Below are positions 57,601-64,000 of a stretch of 64,000 bases of DNA, one piece after another. The stretch's first letter is position 1. The number at the start of each line of letters is the position of its first letter. Below the pieces are notes generated by a model. That model worked only from the letters and a program-made list of their open reading frames with translations, was not told where the DNA came from and ran no database searches. This DNA comes from Candidatus Competibacteraceae bacterium. GTDB taxonomy: Bacteria; Pseudomonadota; Gammaproteobacteria; Competibacterales; Competibacteraceae. The stretch lies in assembly GCA_003989085.1 (NCBI GenBank), contig RXIV01000003.1:62001-126000 (forward strand), read 5' to 3'. Position numbers and translations under genes: made by a program.

Positions 57601-58389
57601 CTCGGTCTGCTGCATCAGATCCGCCAGGCTAAGGGCGACAAAAGCGCCGTTAATCGGACGGCGCTTGCGATGCTTTTTGAGCAGGTCAAGAAAGCCGCGC
57701 CATGCCGCCCGATCCACTTCCTCGTGGCTGTCCTGGGTGGTGTAGCGGCCAGCGGTGTCGATCATGACCGCCTCGTCGGTAAACCACCAGTCGCAGTTAC
57801 GGGTGCCGCCCACCCCGCGCACCTTTCCCGCGCCCAGTGGGAATCGTAGCCCAGAGTTGATCAGCGCAGTGGTTTTGCCGGAGCCAGGCGGGCCGATGAT
57901 GATGTACCAAGGCAGCTGGTAGAGGTACTGAAAGCGGCCGGACTTGCCGCCCAGCCGCGCCCGCTTGAGGGTCGCCAGCGCCTCTTCCAGCCCCTGCTTG
58001 AGGGTGGAGATTTCTGCGGATGAGGCGGCCTCCTCTTCCTTTTTTTTGCGCTGCTGCGTGGCGGCATCCGGACTGCCGCCGCCATCGCCGCCGCTGCTTC
58101 CACCACCGGAATCTCCACCGCCGACTGCCCCACCAGTGGCTTGGCCGGCCAGGTCGGTCAGAATGGCGCGGTTTCGCTTCAGGGCATCGATGTAGTAGAT
58201 GAGCTGGTAGAGGCCATACATGCCGCCGACCGTCATCAGGGTCCAGACCCGGCCGGCATCGGTTGCCAGCGGGGTATTGCCCGCTATCGCGATCAGCGGG
58301 CCGAGATACCAGATCAACGCACCGACGGCCAGCAGGCCGCTAATGCCGATAAACCAGGGACTTTTCAGGGAGCGCAGGATTTTGTTCAT
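54619..58389 (-). CDS. tssM: T6SS membrane complex subunit TssM (IcmF)
   Basis: 1256 residues. Two N-terminal membrane helices (about 12-32 and 50-66), a Gly/Ser-rich linker (85-107), cytoplasmic GTPase-like domain with Walker A GPPGSGKT at 166-173 and IDTAGRYTTQDS, then a third membrane helix (about 478-498) and a large periplasmic part with IcmF-related and TssM C-terminal domains. Walker A is intact, so nucleotide hydrolysis is likely. Follows tssL by nine bases. Confidence 0.95.
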   Translation of the reverse strand: MNKILRSLKSPWFIGISGLLAVGALIWYLGPLIAIAGNTPLATDAGRVWTLMTVGGMYGLYQLIYYIDALKRNRAILTDLAGQATGGAVGGGDSGGGSSGGDGGGSPDAATQQRKKKEEEAASSAEISTLKQGLEEALATLKRARLGGKSGRFQYLYQLPWYIIIGPPGSGKTTALINSGLRFPLGAGKVRGVGGTRNCDWWFTDEAVMIDTAGRYTTQDSHEEVDRAAWRGFLDLLKKHRKRRPINGAFVALSLADLMQQTEEERTAQAVAIRQRIQELHEHFGIRFPIYVLFTKADLIAGFIEFFNDFGQEDRAQVWGATFPMDDPANPEGVVEHFSHEFELLEQRLNDRLVERLQDERDPQRRDLIYSLPQQFGSLRQVAERFMTEVFRPSRYEERVLLRGFYFTSGTQEGTPIDRLTSALASTFGLNRQTLSTFSGKGKSYFITRLLRDVIFPEAEIAGANLRVERWRAWIQRGAYAGAVLITAIAASLWLVSYARNEIYVRAVEKQRLEVSRLIQALSPNQTDPVAALPVLNVARAIPGGYDDRAAKTPWLMGFGLYQGDKLGGQAQAIYQRLLLQALLPRIVLRLEERLRQNANNPGALYDTLRVYLMLDDASHFDAKAVKEWLEADWQANLPRAVSREQREQLSAHLDALLQQSPLQSPIALDAALIQSTRTLLNQAPLSQRIYDRLRQRQRSAGQPPDIGLTLAAGPDAPRVFDRKSGQPMNSGIPGLYSYNGYYQFFLNENPKLVGQLADESWILGTNVQVSSDPADRQQVADGVCRLYLSDFQKQWQDLLADVTIKPLTTPNAALEILQVLSAQTDSPLRKLFETVAHETALNQPPPAPPPDAAKPPPDKSITDKIAGILGAPPPAAVPTLQPCSPDIRLNSFNELYSREVKGAEGAIPPLDKTLATLAELYSQMNAIVRAKETSPDGSIPQTLKDQIATVINQLQVDATRKPPPFNTLLNKLALDSADSVRTLRDRLNAQWKAAQIAAFFQDNLNGRYPLVRSSIQWSGAGPNAPGAALPTNSIQWVGQGPATPIARPTVQGPPDATLAAFGRFFGPNGLMDNFFKQNLQAYVDTSTSVWRWRGSTAGPESLPPETVQIFQRAAAVRDALFSGTSQTPLARFQLAPLELSGDASQVVINIDGQTLSYTAGQAARAADVQWTGASGQAQVEFLPPVAGSPSQLRETGPWAWFKILDQAQVQPLSASQFRVVFQIGARQVAYDLRTAGGVNPFRLRELEGFRCPDQL

Positions 58390-58398
58390 AGTCCCGAC

Positions 58399-59766
58399 CT
58401 AGTTGACGCGGGCCAGCAGGATGATGTCGACGCGCCGATTGAGCGCCCGGTTTTGCGGGGTGTCGTTGGGAGCGACCGGTTCAGTATCGGCGCGACCGTC
58501 GCCGGAGAACCGGCCGGGATTGGCGCTGCCGGCAGCCAGAATCGCCACCACGCTGTCCGCACGGGCCTTGGATAAGTGCCAGTTGGACGGAAATTGCAGG
58601 GTGCGGATCGGTATGTTGTCACTGTGGCCGGTGACTAGCACCTTGCCCTGCACTGTGTTGAGTTCCTTGCCGATCTGCACCAGCAGCGGCAGAAATTCCG
58701 GTTTGACGTGGGCGCTGCCTGAGTCAAACAGACCATCACCGTTGATGCGGACTATAGTTTTATCCGCAGCTTCGAGAACCGAGACCTTGCCGGCGCGAAT
58801 TTGCGGGTCCAGGAAAGTTCGCAGGTTCTGGGTGACTTGGGCCAGACCAGCGTTGACCTGTGGTTTGGGCGGCGCAGCGGGGAGCGCCACCACCCCCCCG
58901 CGCTGCACCATGGCGACCGGCTCCTCACGGATGCTGCTCAGTGCGCTCAACACCGGGTCGGAGGCGTCGTTCAGCAGCCAGTTGAAGATCGTATAGGCCA
59001 GCAACAGCAGGGCCGCGGCCACCGACGCCACTACCCATAACGGCACATAACGAATCAGCGGATTGTGTTGTTCGCCACCGCCGCGCCAGTGCGGCGCCAG
59101 TTCCCGCTCGAATTCGCCACGGGCGGTGCGGATGGCGTTGTAGACCCGCTCCCGCTGCTCTTCCAGCCGACTGCGGCCATTGTCCAGCAACCGGTAGCGG
59201 CCCTGGAAACCGAAGGCCAGACACAGGTACATCAGCTCCAGCAGGTGCAGATTCTTGCGCGGGTCCTGGATGATCGCGTCCAGCAGTTCAAAGAATTTTT
59301 CGCCGCCCCAGGTTTCATTGTGGAAGGTGATCAGCAGGCTGTTCTCGCTCCACTCGCTGGCCCGGCCCCAGGGAGTATTCAGCACCACCTCGTCCAGCGT
59401 GGTACAGAGGATGTAGCGGGCGCGGAACGCGGTTTTCTCGTGGATGCCGGCGTTGCGGGCGTTAGCCATGAATTCCTTGATCTCGTCGATCATCCGCTGG
59501 CGTAACCGATCCGGGTCGGGATGCGAAGCGGTGTTTTTCAGCCGCATGATCAAGCTGAGCAATGGGGCAGCGGCAGCCTCCAGTGGATTGAGGCCGACGC
59601 CTGGCGAGATCGGCGCGGTTTCCGCCGGTGGCGGGCCAGCCGCCGGGCGCGGCGGCGCCGGCGGCGCGCCCGCGCCGGAACGACGCCCGCCCGGCATGGG
59701 CCGGATGAGGGTACGGTCGCCATCGCCGTCGCTGTCGGCGGGCGCAAACGGATCGTCAATGGTCAC
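58399..59766 (-). CDS. tssL: T6SS TssL (DotU) with C-terminal OmpA peptidoglycan-binding domain
   Basis: 455 residues. N-terminal Pro-rich tail (to about 55), DotU domain (RLRQRMIDEIKEF; ARYILCTTLDEVVLNTPWG; FFELLDAII; ELMYLCLAFGFQGRY), one membrane helix about 243-266, then an OmpA-like domain about 330-452 with TGHSDNIPIRTLQFPSNWHL followed by SKARADSVV and NRALNRRVDI. The OmpA extension makes this a specialised TssL that can anchor the complex to the cell wall without a separate TagL. Seven bases upstream of tssK end. Confidence 0.95.
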   Translation of the reverse strand: MTIDDPFAPADSDGDGDRTLIRPMPGGRRSGAGAPPAPPRPAAGPPPAETAPISPGVGLNPLEAAAAPLLSLIMRLKNTASHPDPDRLRQRMIDEIKEFMANARNAGIHEKTAFRARYILCTTLDEVVLNTPWGRASEWSENSLLITFHNETWGGEKFFELLDAIIQDPRKNLHLLELMYLCLAFGFQGRYRLLDNGRSRLEEQRERVYNAIRTARGEFERELAPHWRGGGEQHNPLIRYVPLWVVASVAAALLLLAYTIFNWLLNDASDPVLSALSSIREEPVAMVQRGGVVALPAAPPKPQVNAGLAQVTQNLRTFLDPQIRAGKVSVLEAADKTIVRINGDGLFDSGSAHVKPEFLPLLVQIGKELNTVQGKVLVTGHSDNIPIRTLQFPSNWHLSKARADSVVAILAAGSANPGRFSGDGRADTEPVAPNDTPQNRALNRRVDIILLARVN

Positions 59767-59772
59767 GGTTCG

Positions 59773-61131
59773 TTACTCTGCCTCTTTGATAGCCCAGAAC
59801 GCCATGTCCAGTCCGGGGAAGTCGCCGCCCACATGAAAGGCAAAGCCACCCGAACTGAGGATCTGTTTCCAGAATTCGCTGCTGCGATCCAGCCGGAAGT
59901 AAATGAAGTCGGATTGGTAAGGAATCTCGCGCGGCGCCACCGGCAGGGCGCTGACCCCAATGCCGGGCAAGTGATGATTGACGAACTGGGCGATCCGTTC
60001 GACTGGCCCAATCTTGACCTGGGTCGGAAAACGGGCGCGCAGCAGGTCGGTGGCCATATCGGCCCGCACCGCCAGGATAAATGTGGCTTTGGTCAGCAGT
60101 GGCCGTTCGCGATCGGTAATGATCGCAACCCGGATGCCGTACTGGCGTTCTTCGATGGGAATCCGGATCGCTGCCTGTTCCTCGACCAGGCTAAGCGAGC
60201 GGCGCAACTCAGCCATCAGGATGCCGAAGGTCTTGCGCAGATCGTCGTGATCATAGGTTGGGAAGACCGGGGGACGGCGCTTGGTCTTACCGGTGAAGGT
60301 GGACATTTCACCCGCCAGTTGCACCGCAATCTGGTAGAAGGCTTCGGGATGCAGGCCCGGCATCGCCGCCAGATGTGCGAACAAGGGTTCAAAGCGGTTG
60401 ACGGCTTGCAGCCGCAGAAACTGGGCGATATCCACTCCGGCGCCGCGCCCGGTTCCCGCCCCGGCCACCCGCTCGGCCAGCGCGTCACCTCGCTGGTGCA
60501 GCAGACCCAACACTTCGGTCACAAAGCCCTTGAGGGGCGGAACGCCGCGGCAATCCAGACACGGTGGCAGATACTCCTCATCCAGCACCACCGTCTGATC
60601 CGGGAGTTTCTCTCGCACCTGAACGATGCCGATACAGGTGTAGTCGCTAAAATCACGGGTGTCGGGGAACAGCCGCAAGCGACGCTCGCCAATCTCGACG
60701 AAAGCGCTGTTATTGGCGGTGTCGATGTTGTTGTCGCGCACCTCACGGGCGGCAGCCCGGTAGCGGGCGGTGGTATCCTCGAGATCGCCGCGTTCTACGT
60801 CCGCCATGCCGGTTCGCCGCAGCGGCAGCGCCAGTAGAACGCGGGCGTCCCGGACCTCGGCGCCGATATCAAGCGGAGCAGGCGGCGGGTCGAGATCGGG
60901 AATGCTAAAGGGGGTGCCATCCGGCAGCAGCCCCCGGGCGGCGGTAATGGCGATTTTGCCCAGCGCCAGCGCCTCCCGATCCAACGTCAGCATGCTGACT
61001 CCCCAAGGATAGGGGCGCAGATCGCCGCAGGACTGCCGGACCAGGGCTTCCAGATAGCGATCCTGCTGCTGGAAATGCTGGGGGCGCAGAAACATCCCCT
61101 CGGACCATACGACCTTGCTGTACCAGCTCAT
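59773..61131 (-). CDS. tssK: T6SS baseplate protein TssK
   Basis: Trimeric baseplate connector linking the baseplate to TssL/TssM. Standard opening MSWYSKVVWSEGMFLRPQHF followed by QQQDRYLEALV; also FPTYDHDDLRKTFGILMAEL and the receptor-like C-terminus with LPVAPREIPYQSDFIYFRLD. 452 residues. 114 bp separate its start from the tagH stop; in many clusters that gap is occupied by tssJ, which is absent here. Confidence 0.96.
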   Translation of the reverse strand: MSWYSKVVWSEGMFLRPQHFQQQDRYLEALVRQSCGDLRPYPWGVSMLTLDREALALGKIAITAARGLLPDGTPFSIPDLDPPPAPLDIGAEVRDARVLLALPLRRTGMADVERGDLEDTTARYRAAAREVRDNNIDTANNSAFVEIGERRLRLFPDTRDFSDYTCIGIVQVREKLPDQTVVLDEEYLPPCLDCRGVPPLKGFVTEVLGLLHQRGDALAERVAGAGTGRGAGVDIAQFLRLQAVNRFEPLFAHLAAMPGLHPEAFYQIAVQLAGEMSTFTGKTKRRPPVFPTYDHDDLRKTFGILMAELRRSLSLVEEQAAIRIPIEERQYGIRVAIITDRERPLLTKATFILAVRADMATDLLRARFPTQVKIGPVERIAQFVNHHLPGIGVSALPVAPREIPYQSDFIYFRLDRSSEFWKQILSSGGFAFHVGGDFPGLDMAFWAIKEAE

Positions 61132-61245
61132 GGCGGCATTGCTCGCTTTATTGCTTCATTGAGAATATTGCGGATAAACCGGCTCGTCCCCAAAATCGTA
61201 GCATCCCGACTGCAAGATCGCAGCTGATGGCCGCAATGGCCGGAC

Positions 61246-62919
61246 TCACCGGGGGCGCAGCCGCTCTTGGTAGGCGCGGGCGAACTCATCGCCAAACAGC
61301 TCGTTAAAATCATCCTCGGCCTCCCGGGCGATAGCCTGGTATTCAGAGGTGAACAGATCCCAGTATTTGGCCTTGCGGCTCGCTGGCAGGATGCTATCGA
61401 ACACGGTTTGCTGGAGACGAGTCTCCAGGTTGCCGGGATCAAAGCGCTCCAGCAGGCGGTTCAGCGCCGCCTGGATCCCGGCCATGACCGCTACCTGATG
61501 AGCCTTGATGTCGGTGAAAGCCTCATGCACTGCCTGCACCGGCGACATATAGGCGTTATGTCGGGGCGCCAGCAGCAGGACCATGATCTCTTCCGTGCGA
61601 AGCGGCGGCTGACCGGGAGGGGTCTTGAGCGGATTGTTTTCCATCGGACCAATGGTTGTCCGGTCCAGCCGGAATTCGCCCTTGATATCGCCCCGAGCTC
61701 GGAGAATCTCGGCCAGTCCCTGCACGGTCTCGCGGAAAATCGCGCCAAGATGGGCCAGGGTTTCTGGCAACCGGTCATCAGCTAACCGCGCCTGAGGCAG
61801 CCCGGCCCCCTCCAAAAAGGCGCGCACCAAGTCGTTATCGCCAGATTTTACCGGTGGCGCGGCAGCCAGCGGTGGAGTGGCTGGTACGGCTGGCGCAATC
61901 ACGCTCGGTGGGGGCGTTGCCGGCGCTTCGAACACCGCGTCAGCCTTAACTGGCGGCGGTGGAGTCGGTGCGGCAACCGGTCGCTCCGGCGGCGTTGCTG
62001 GCGTGGATGGCGGTAGAGCCGGCGCAGGCGGCGCTAGCCACCAGTCATCAGGAATCGCCGCTTCCTCACTGGCCGGCTTAGCCGGGATATCGGGAATAAC
62101 CGGTGGCGTTGCTACAGGCCATTCAGGAATTTCAAGCGGCGGCGGAGCCGGGTGGACTGGTTCGGCGGCTTGCTGCGCTGGCTCTGGAGTGGGCGATTCA
62201 AGTTCCAGCGGCGAAGGAGCTGTCTCAGGAATCAGCGCCGGTGGTTCAAAAAAAGCGCGATCCGGCGCTGAGGCATCAGGCGGCGGTTCGGTGACTACCT
62301 GACCGGCAGATTGGGGCTGGGCCGCGTGCGGCAGGTGGGAAGACTCCCGATCATCGGCCAGCAGATCGGAAAAAGACGGTTTGTCACGCTCAGATCGGGG
62401 CTGGGCCGCGTGCGGCAGGTGGGAAGACTCCCGATCATCGGCCAGCAGATCGGAAAAAGACGGTTTGTCGTGATCGGCTACGCCACCAGCAAAGCTGGGT
62501 TTCTCGTCTGACAGGATCGAATCGCCAGCCCCTAGCCCCGGAAACGGCACAACATCAGTGATCGGCCCGTCCGGGGCTGATTCTTCCGATTCTGCCACCG
62601 ACAGCAATGTAGCGGCGATCTCATATTCGCCCAGCACGAAGTGATCGCCATCCTTGAGCCGGATTTTCTGGTTCCGAATGAGGCGCTGGTCAGAGTCGTT
62701 CAGATAGACGCCATTGGTGCTGGTGTCTGTCAGAAAATAGCCGCCATCTTGGTGATGAACGGCGCAGTGCTTACTGGAGAGGATGCGTTCCGGGTCTTGC
62801 AGGACCCAGTCGTTCTGCGCGGCGCGACCGATGCTGATCGATCCGCGATCCAGGATTTTGGTGGTTTCCTGGCCTGGAGAGAGCCGCTGATAGCTGGTAA
62901 TCGTCAATTTCAAGGGCAT
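61246..62919 (-). CDS. tagH: T6SS FHA-domain protein TagH (Fha)
   Basis: 557 residues. N-terminal FHA domain about 20-95: SIGRAAQNDWVLQDPERILS, then SSKHCAVHHQDGGYFLTDTS with TNGVYL. Middle (about 130-350) is Pro/Ala-rich, low-complexity, and contains a perfect tandem repeat. C-terminal T6SS Fha-type domain: LVRAFLEGAGLPQARLADDR, LGAIFRETVQGLAEILRARG, AFTDIKAHQVAVMAGIQAAL, YWDLFTSEYQAIAREAEDDF with NELFGDEFARAYQE. Reads phosphothreonine signals from PpkA; pppA in this cluster would counter them. Start at ATG 62919. Confidence 0.92.
   Translation of the reverse strand: MPLKLTITSYQRLSPGQETTKILDRGSISIGRAAQNDWVLQDPERILSSKHCAVHHQDGGYFLTDTSTNGVYLNDSDQRLIRNQKIRLKDGDHFVLGEYEIAATLLSVAESEESAPDGPITDVVPFPGLGAGDSILSDEKPSFAGGVADHDKPSFSDLLADDRESSHLPHAAQPRSERDKPSFSDLLADDRESSHLPHAAQPQSAGQVVTEPPPDASAPDRAFFEPPALIPETAPSPLELESPTPEPAQQAAEPVHPAPPPLEIPEWPVATPPVIPDIPAKPASEEAAIPDDWWLAPPAPALPPSTPATPPERPVAAPTPPPPVKADAVFEAPATPPPSVIAPAVPATPPLAAAPPVKSGDNDLVRAFLEGAGLPQARLADDRLPETLAHLGAIFRETVQGLAEILRARGDIKGEFRLDRTTIGPMENNPLKTPPGQPPLRTEEIMVLLLAPRHNAYMSPVQAVHEAFTDIKAHQVAVMAGIQAALNRLLERFDPGNLETRLQQTVFDSILPASRKAKYWDLFTSEYQAIAREAEDDFNELFGDEFARAYQERLRPR
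62313..62469 (-). repeat. 84-bp tandem repeat in the tagH linker
   Basis: An 84-bp unit (62313-62396) is followed by a second copy whose first 73 bp are identical (62397-62469), in frame, coding for two copies of a 28-residue segment with DKPSFSDLLADDRESSHLPH. A third, diverged DKPSF occurrence is adjacent. It lies in the unstructured linker, so copy number can vary without breaking the protein. Confidence 0.92.
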
Positions 62920-63255
62920 GGCGCGATTTCCGTGGACAGGGACGCCGCTTCGAGCGACCTGGGCGGAATGGATCAGCCTCGATCCGTCCGGATTGCTGCA
63001 ATGATAACCCCAGTCGATACCGCCCGGATCATCATGCCCAATGGACTGCGCCTGAGGCTTGACTCAAGCAGGGCGCCTTAATGGCGGAGGCCTGTGTTTG
63101 TGAGGGTAGATCCGGCCTTGTCCGGGTCAGTTAGATCAAGCGACCGTATATCCGCCATCTCGATTGAGTGGCGATGCTTGTCGCCTGACCACATCATCAC
63201 GCGCCCAATGCGCCGGCGGGCGAAGCTCCACTCGCCAGGCCGGGTCAGGAAAGGC
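62920..63255. other. Intergenic region between tagH and the 129-residue gene
   Basis: 336 bp with no gene I can support. Open frames crossing it on the plus strand have no family character. It contains the leftward promoter or leader of tagH, or both genes are joined as one long transcript. No clear terminator seen. Confidence 0.4.
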
Positions 63256-63645
63256 CTACTCGTAAAAGACGCTCACGAACTGATTATATCTCTTGAACGA
63301 AATCTCATTGATGTAGATGGTGCCGTTGTCCTTCTGCTTGATGTAGAGATGGTAGGCGCGGCCACGATCATTTCGAATCGTGAAGTGCAGGGTAAAACCA
63401 CCGCTCATCAGGTTCTCTGGCTGATGGACACCCTGTTCGACAATGACATCATGCAAACCTTGGCGACTGCTAGCGTCTTCCAGGATTTCCCGTACCCAGG
63501 GGTCGCGGAAATGGCCGACAGCCATCCAAAGCGCCTGCATGATTTGTTGCTGGTTGACCGAGTCCAGAAAGGCCTGGTAATCACCGAATTGATAAACATA
63601 ATATGGATCGGCGACTTTCCAAAGCGGGTCGAATTTGATGCCCAT
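63256..63645 (-). CDS. Uncharacterised small protein inside the T6SS cluster
   Basis: 129 residues, acidic N-terminal half and beta-rich C-terminal half (FTLHFTIRNDRGRAYHLYIK, GTIYINEISFKRYNQFVSVF). No signal peptide, no membrane helix. Very strong ribosome site (GAGGAGGAAAC directly before ATG 63645), so it is probably translated well. I do not recognise a family. Position between tagH and tssA suggests a T6SS accessory or an effector-related role, but this rests on location only. The opposite-strand frame of 209 codons is less protein-like and lacks such a start. Confidence 0.6.
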   Translation of the reverse strand: MGIKFDPLWKVADPYYVYQFGDYQAFLDSVNQQQIMQALWMAVGHFRDPWVREILEDASSRQGLHDVIVEQGVHQPENLMSGGFTLHFTIRNDRGRAYHLYIKQKDNGTIYINEISFKRYNQFVSVFYE

Positions 63646-63734
63646 GTTTCCTCCTCACTCAATACGACTTTGTGTATGGAAATGGCGACTACAGTGGGAA
63701 TAAACCGCTCCCAATCCGATTGATCTGCTTAAGT

Positions 63735-63772
63735 TGAGCTAGTTAAGCTGAACTCTTTAAACAGCCTATAAT
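63735..63772 (+). promoter_or_regulatory. Possible promoter for tssA with AGTT(G/A)AGCT direct repeat
   Basis: A perfect -10 TATAAT lies at 63767-63772, 80 bp before tssA. The best -35 at about 18-bp spacing is weak (TTAAGC, 63743-63748), suggesting activator dependence. Two copies of AGTTGAGCT / AGTTAAGCT lie back to back (63732-63749) over the -35, as expected of an activator site. The surrounding 200 bp are distinctly AT-rich. Confidence 0.45.
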
Positions 63773-63852
63773 GTGATATTAGAAAACTCAATATAGACTA
63801 TAAATATCTCTTAGCTATAGTTAAACCACAATCTTATGAGGCATATTTAGCC

Positions 63853-64000
63853 ATGAGTGTTATTGACGTTGATGCCTTGTTAGGCGAGGTTGCTGCGGGT
63901 CCACCGGGTGGCGAGGATCTCGAATACGATCCGGCTTTCGCGCAGATGGAGGAACAGGCCCAGGGAACCCCGGAGCGCCAGTACGGCGACACTATCATTC
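63853..64000 (+). CDS. tssA: T6SS protein TssA (start only)
   Basis: The frame from ATG 63853 runs off the window after 49 codons: MSVIDVDALLGEVAAGPPGG followed by EDLEYDPAFAQMEEQAQGTP and ERQYGDT. This is the ImpA/TssA N-terminal opening (xxLLxPxxxxxPxGxDLxYDPxF), the cap of the growing T6SS tail. Divergent from the tagH arm, so the tail and sheath genes probably follow to the right. Confidence 0.85.
   Translation, partial: MSVIDVDALLGEVAAGPPGGEDLEYDPAFAQMEEQAQGTPERQYGDTII

Noticed and set aside
59521..60837. 438-codon frame on the plus strand opposite tssL and tssK
   Set aside because: Lies antisense to two well-recognised genes, composition is His/Gln/Arg-rich as expected of a GC-rich shadow frame, and no family features appear.
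62311..62511. Plus-strand repeat protein over the tagH linker
   Set aside because: It only mirrors the 84-bp duplication of tagH on the other strand.
63094..63723. 209-codon plus-strand frame near the T6SS border
   Set aside because: Overlaps the 129-residue minus-strand gene that has a much better ribosome site and more protein-like composition.

Overview
The window looks like a chromosomal segment of a GC-rich gammaproteobacterium. Gene content points to a carbon-storing bacterium: a phasin (polyhydroxyalkanoate granule protein), both glyoxylate-shunt enzymes, a zinc-independent type of HemB, a type VI secretion system (T6SS) and an ABC-exported D-rhamnose-type polysaccharide. This mix would fit the Competibacter/Contendobacter lineage, but that is an inference from content, not a match I could test. 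I saw no tRNA, rRNA or CRISPR array.

Region 1 (1-24 kb) is mostly housekeeping: suhB (cut by the window edge), a patch with two decayed transposases, phasin, pyrC, argG, a PilZ protein, a PEBP-family protein, a TrkH-type K+ channel, an acyl-CoA synthetase, a DauA-like SulP transporter, nudC, an HD hydrolase, a nucleotide cyclase-FHA fusion, hemB, aroE, infA (TTG start), clpA/clpS and aceA-aceB. A frameshifted PD-(D/E)XK-type gene and a field of G/C-rich hairpin repeats close the region.

Region 2 (24.6-42.5 kb) is a cell-surface island. A cysteine-free RTX/S-layer-like protein with an N-terminal DUF4214 domain lies beside an acyltransferase and a polysaccharide cluster: Wzm/Wzt exporter with a carbohydrate-binding tail, a DUF4214-coiled-coil-methyltransferase, a three-domain glycosyltransferase of 1111 residues, a GtrB-like polyprenyl-phosphate glycosyltransferase, a PIG-V-like glycosyltransferase, an SMR-like flippase, a second methyltransferase, and gmd-rmd for GDP-D-rhamnose. 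Together they suggest a capped, length-measured D-rhamnose polymer exported by an ABC transporter, with an added lipid-linked side-group module, possibly serving as anchor for the S-layer-like protein.

Region 3 (42.5-50.6 kb) is a same-strand five-gene set that I could not assign to a known system as a whole: a FliD-like protein with duplicated modules, a receiver protein with a C-terminal membrane anchor, a membrane-anchored coiled coil, an SrfB-family actin/Hsp70-fold protein and a small two-helix membrane protein. No other flagellar gene is present.

Region 4 (50.8-53.0 kb) holds a siroheme sulfite/nitrite reductase plus its DUF934 partner. Region 5 (53.0-64.0 kb) is one arm of a T6SS: pppA-type phosphatase, tagF, tssM, tssL (with OmpA domain), tssK, tagH (FHA), a small unknown gene, and, divergently, the start of tssA, which runs off the window. 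No tssJ lies between tssK and tagH.
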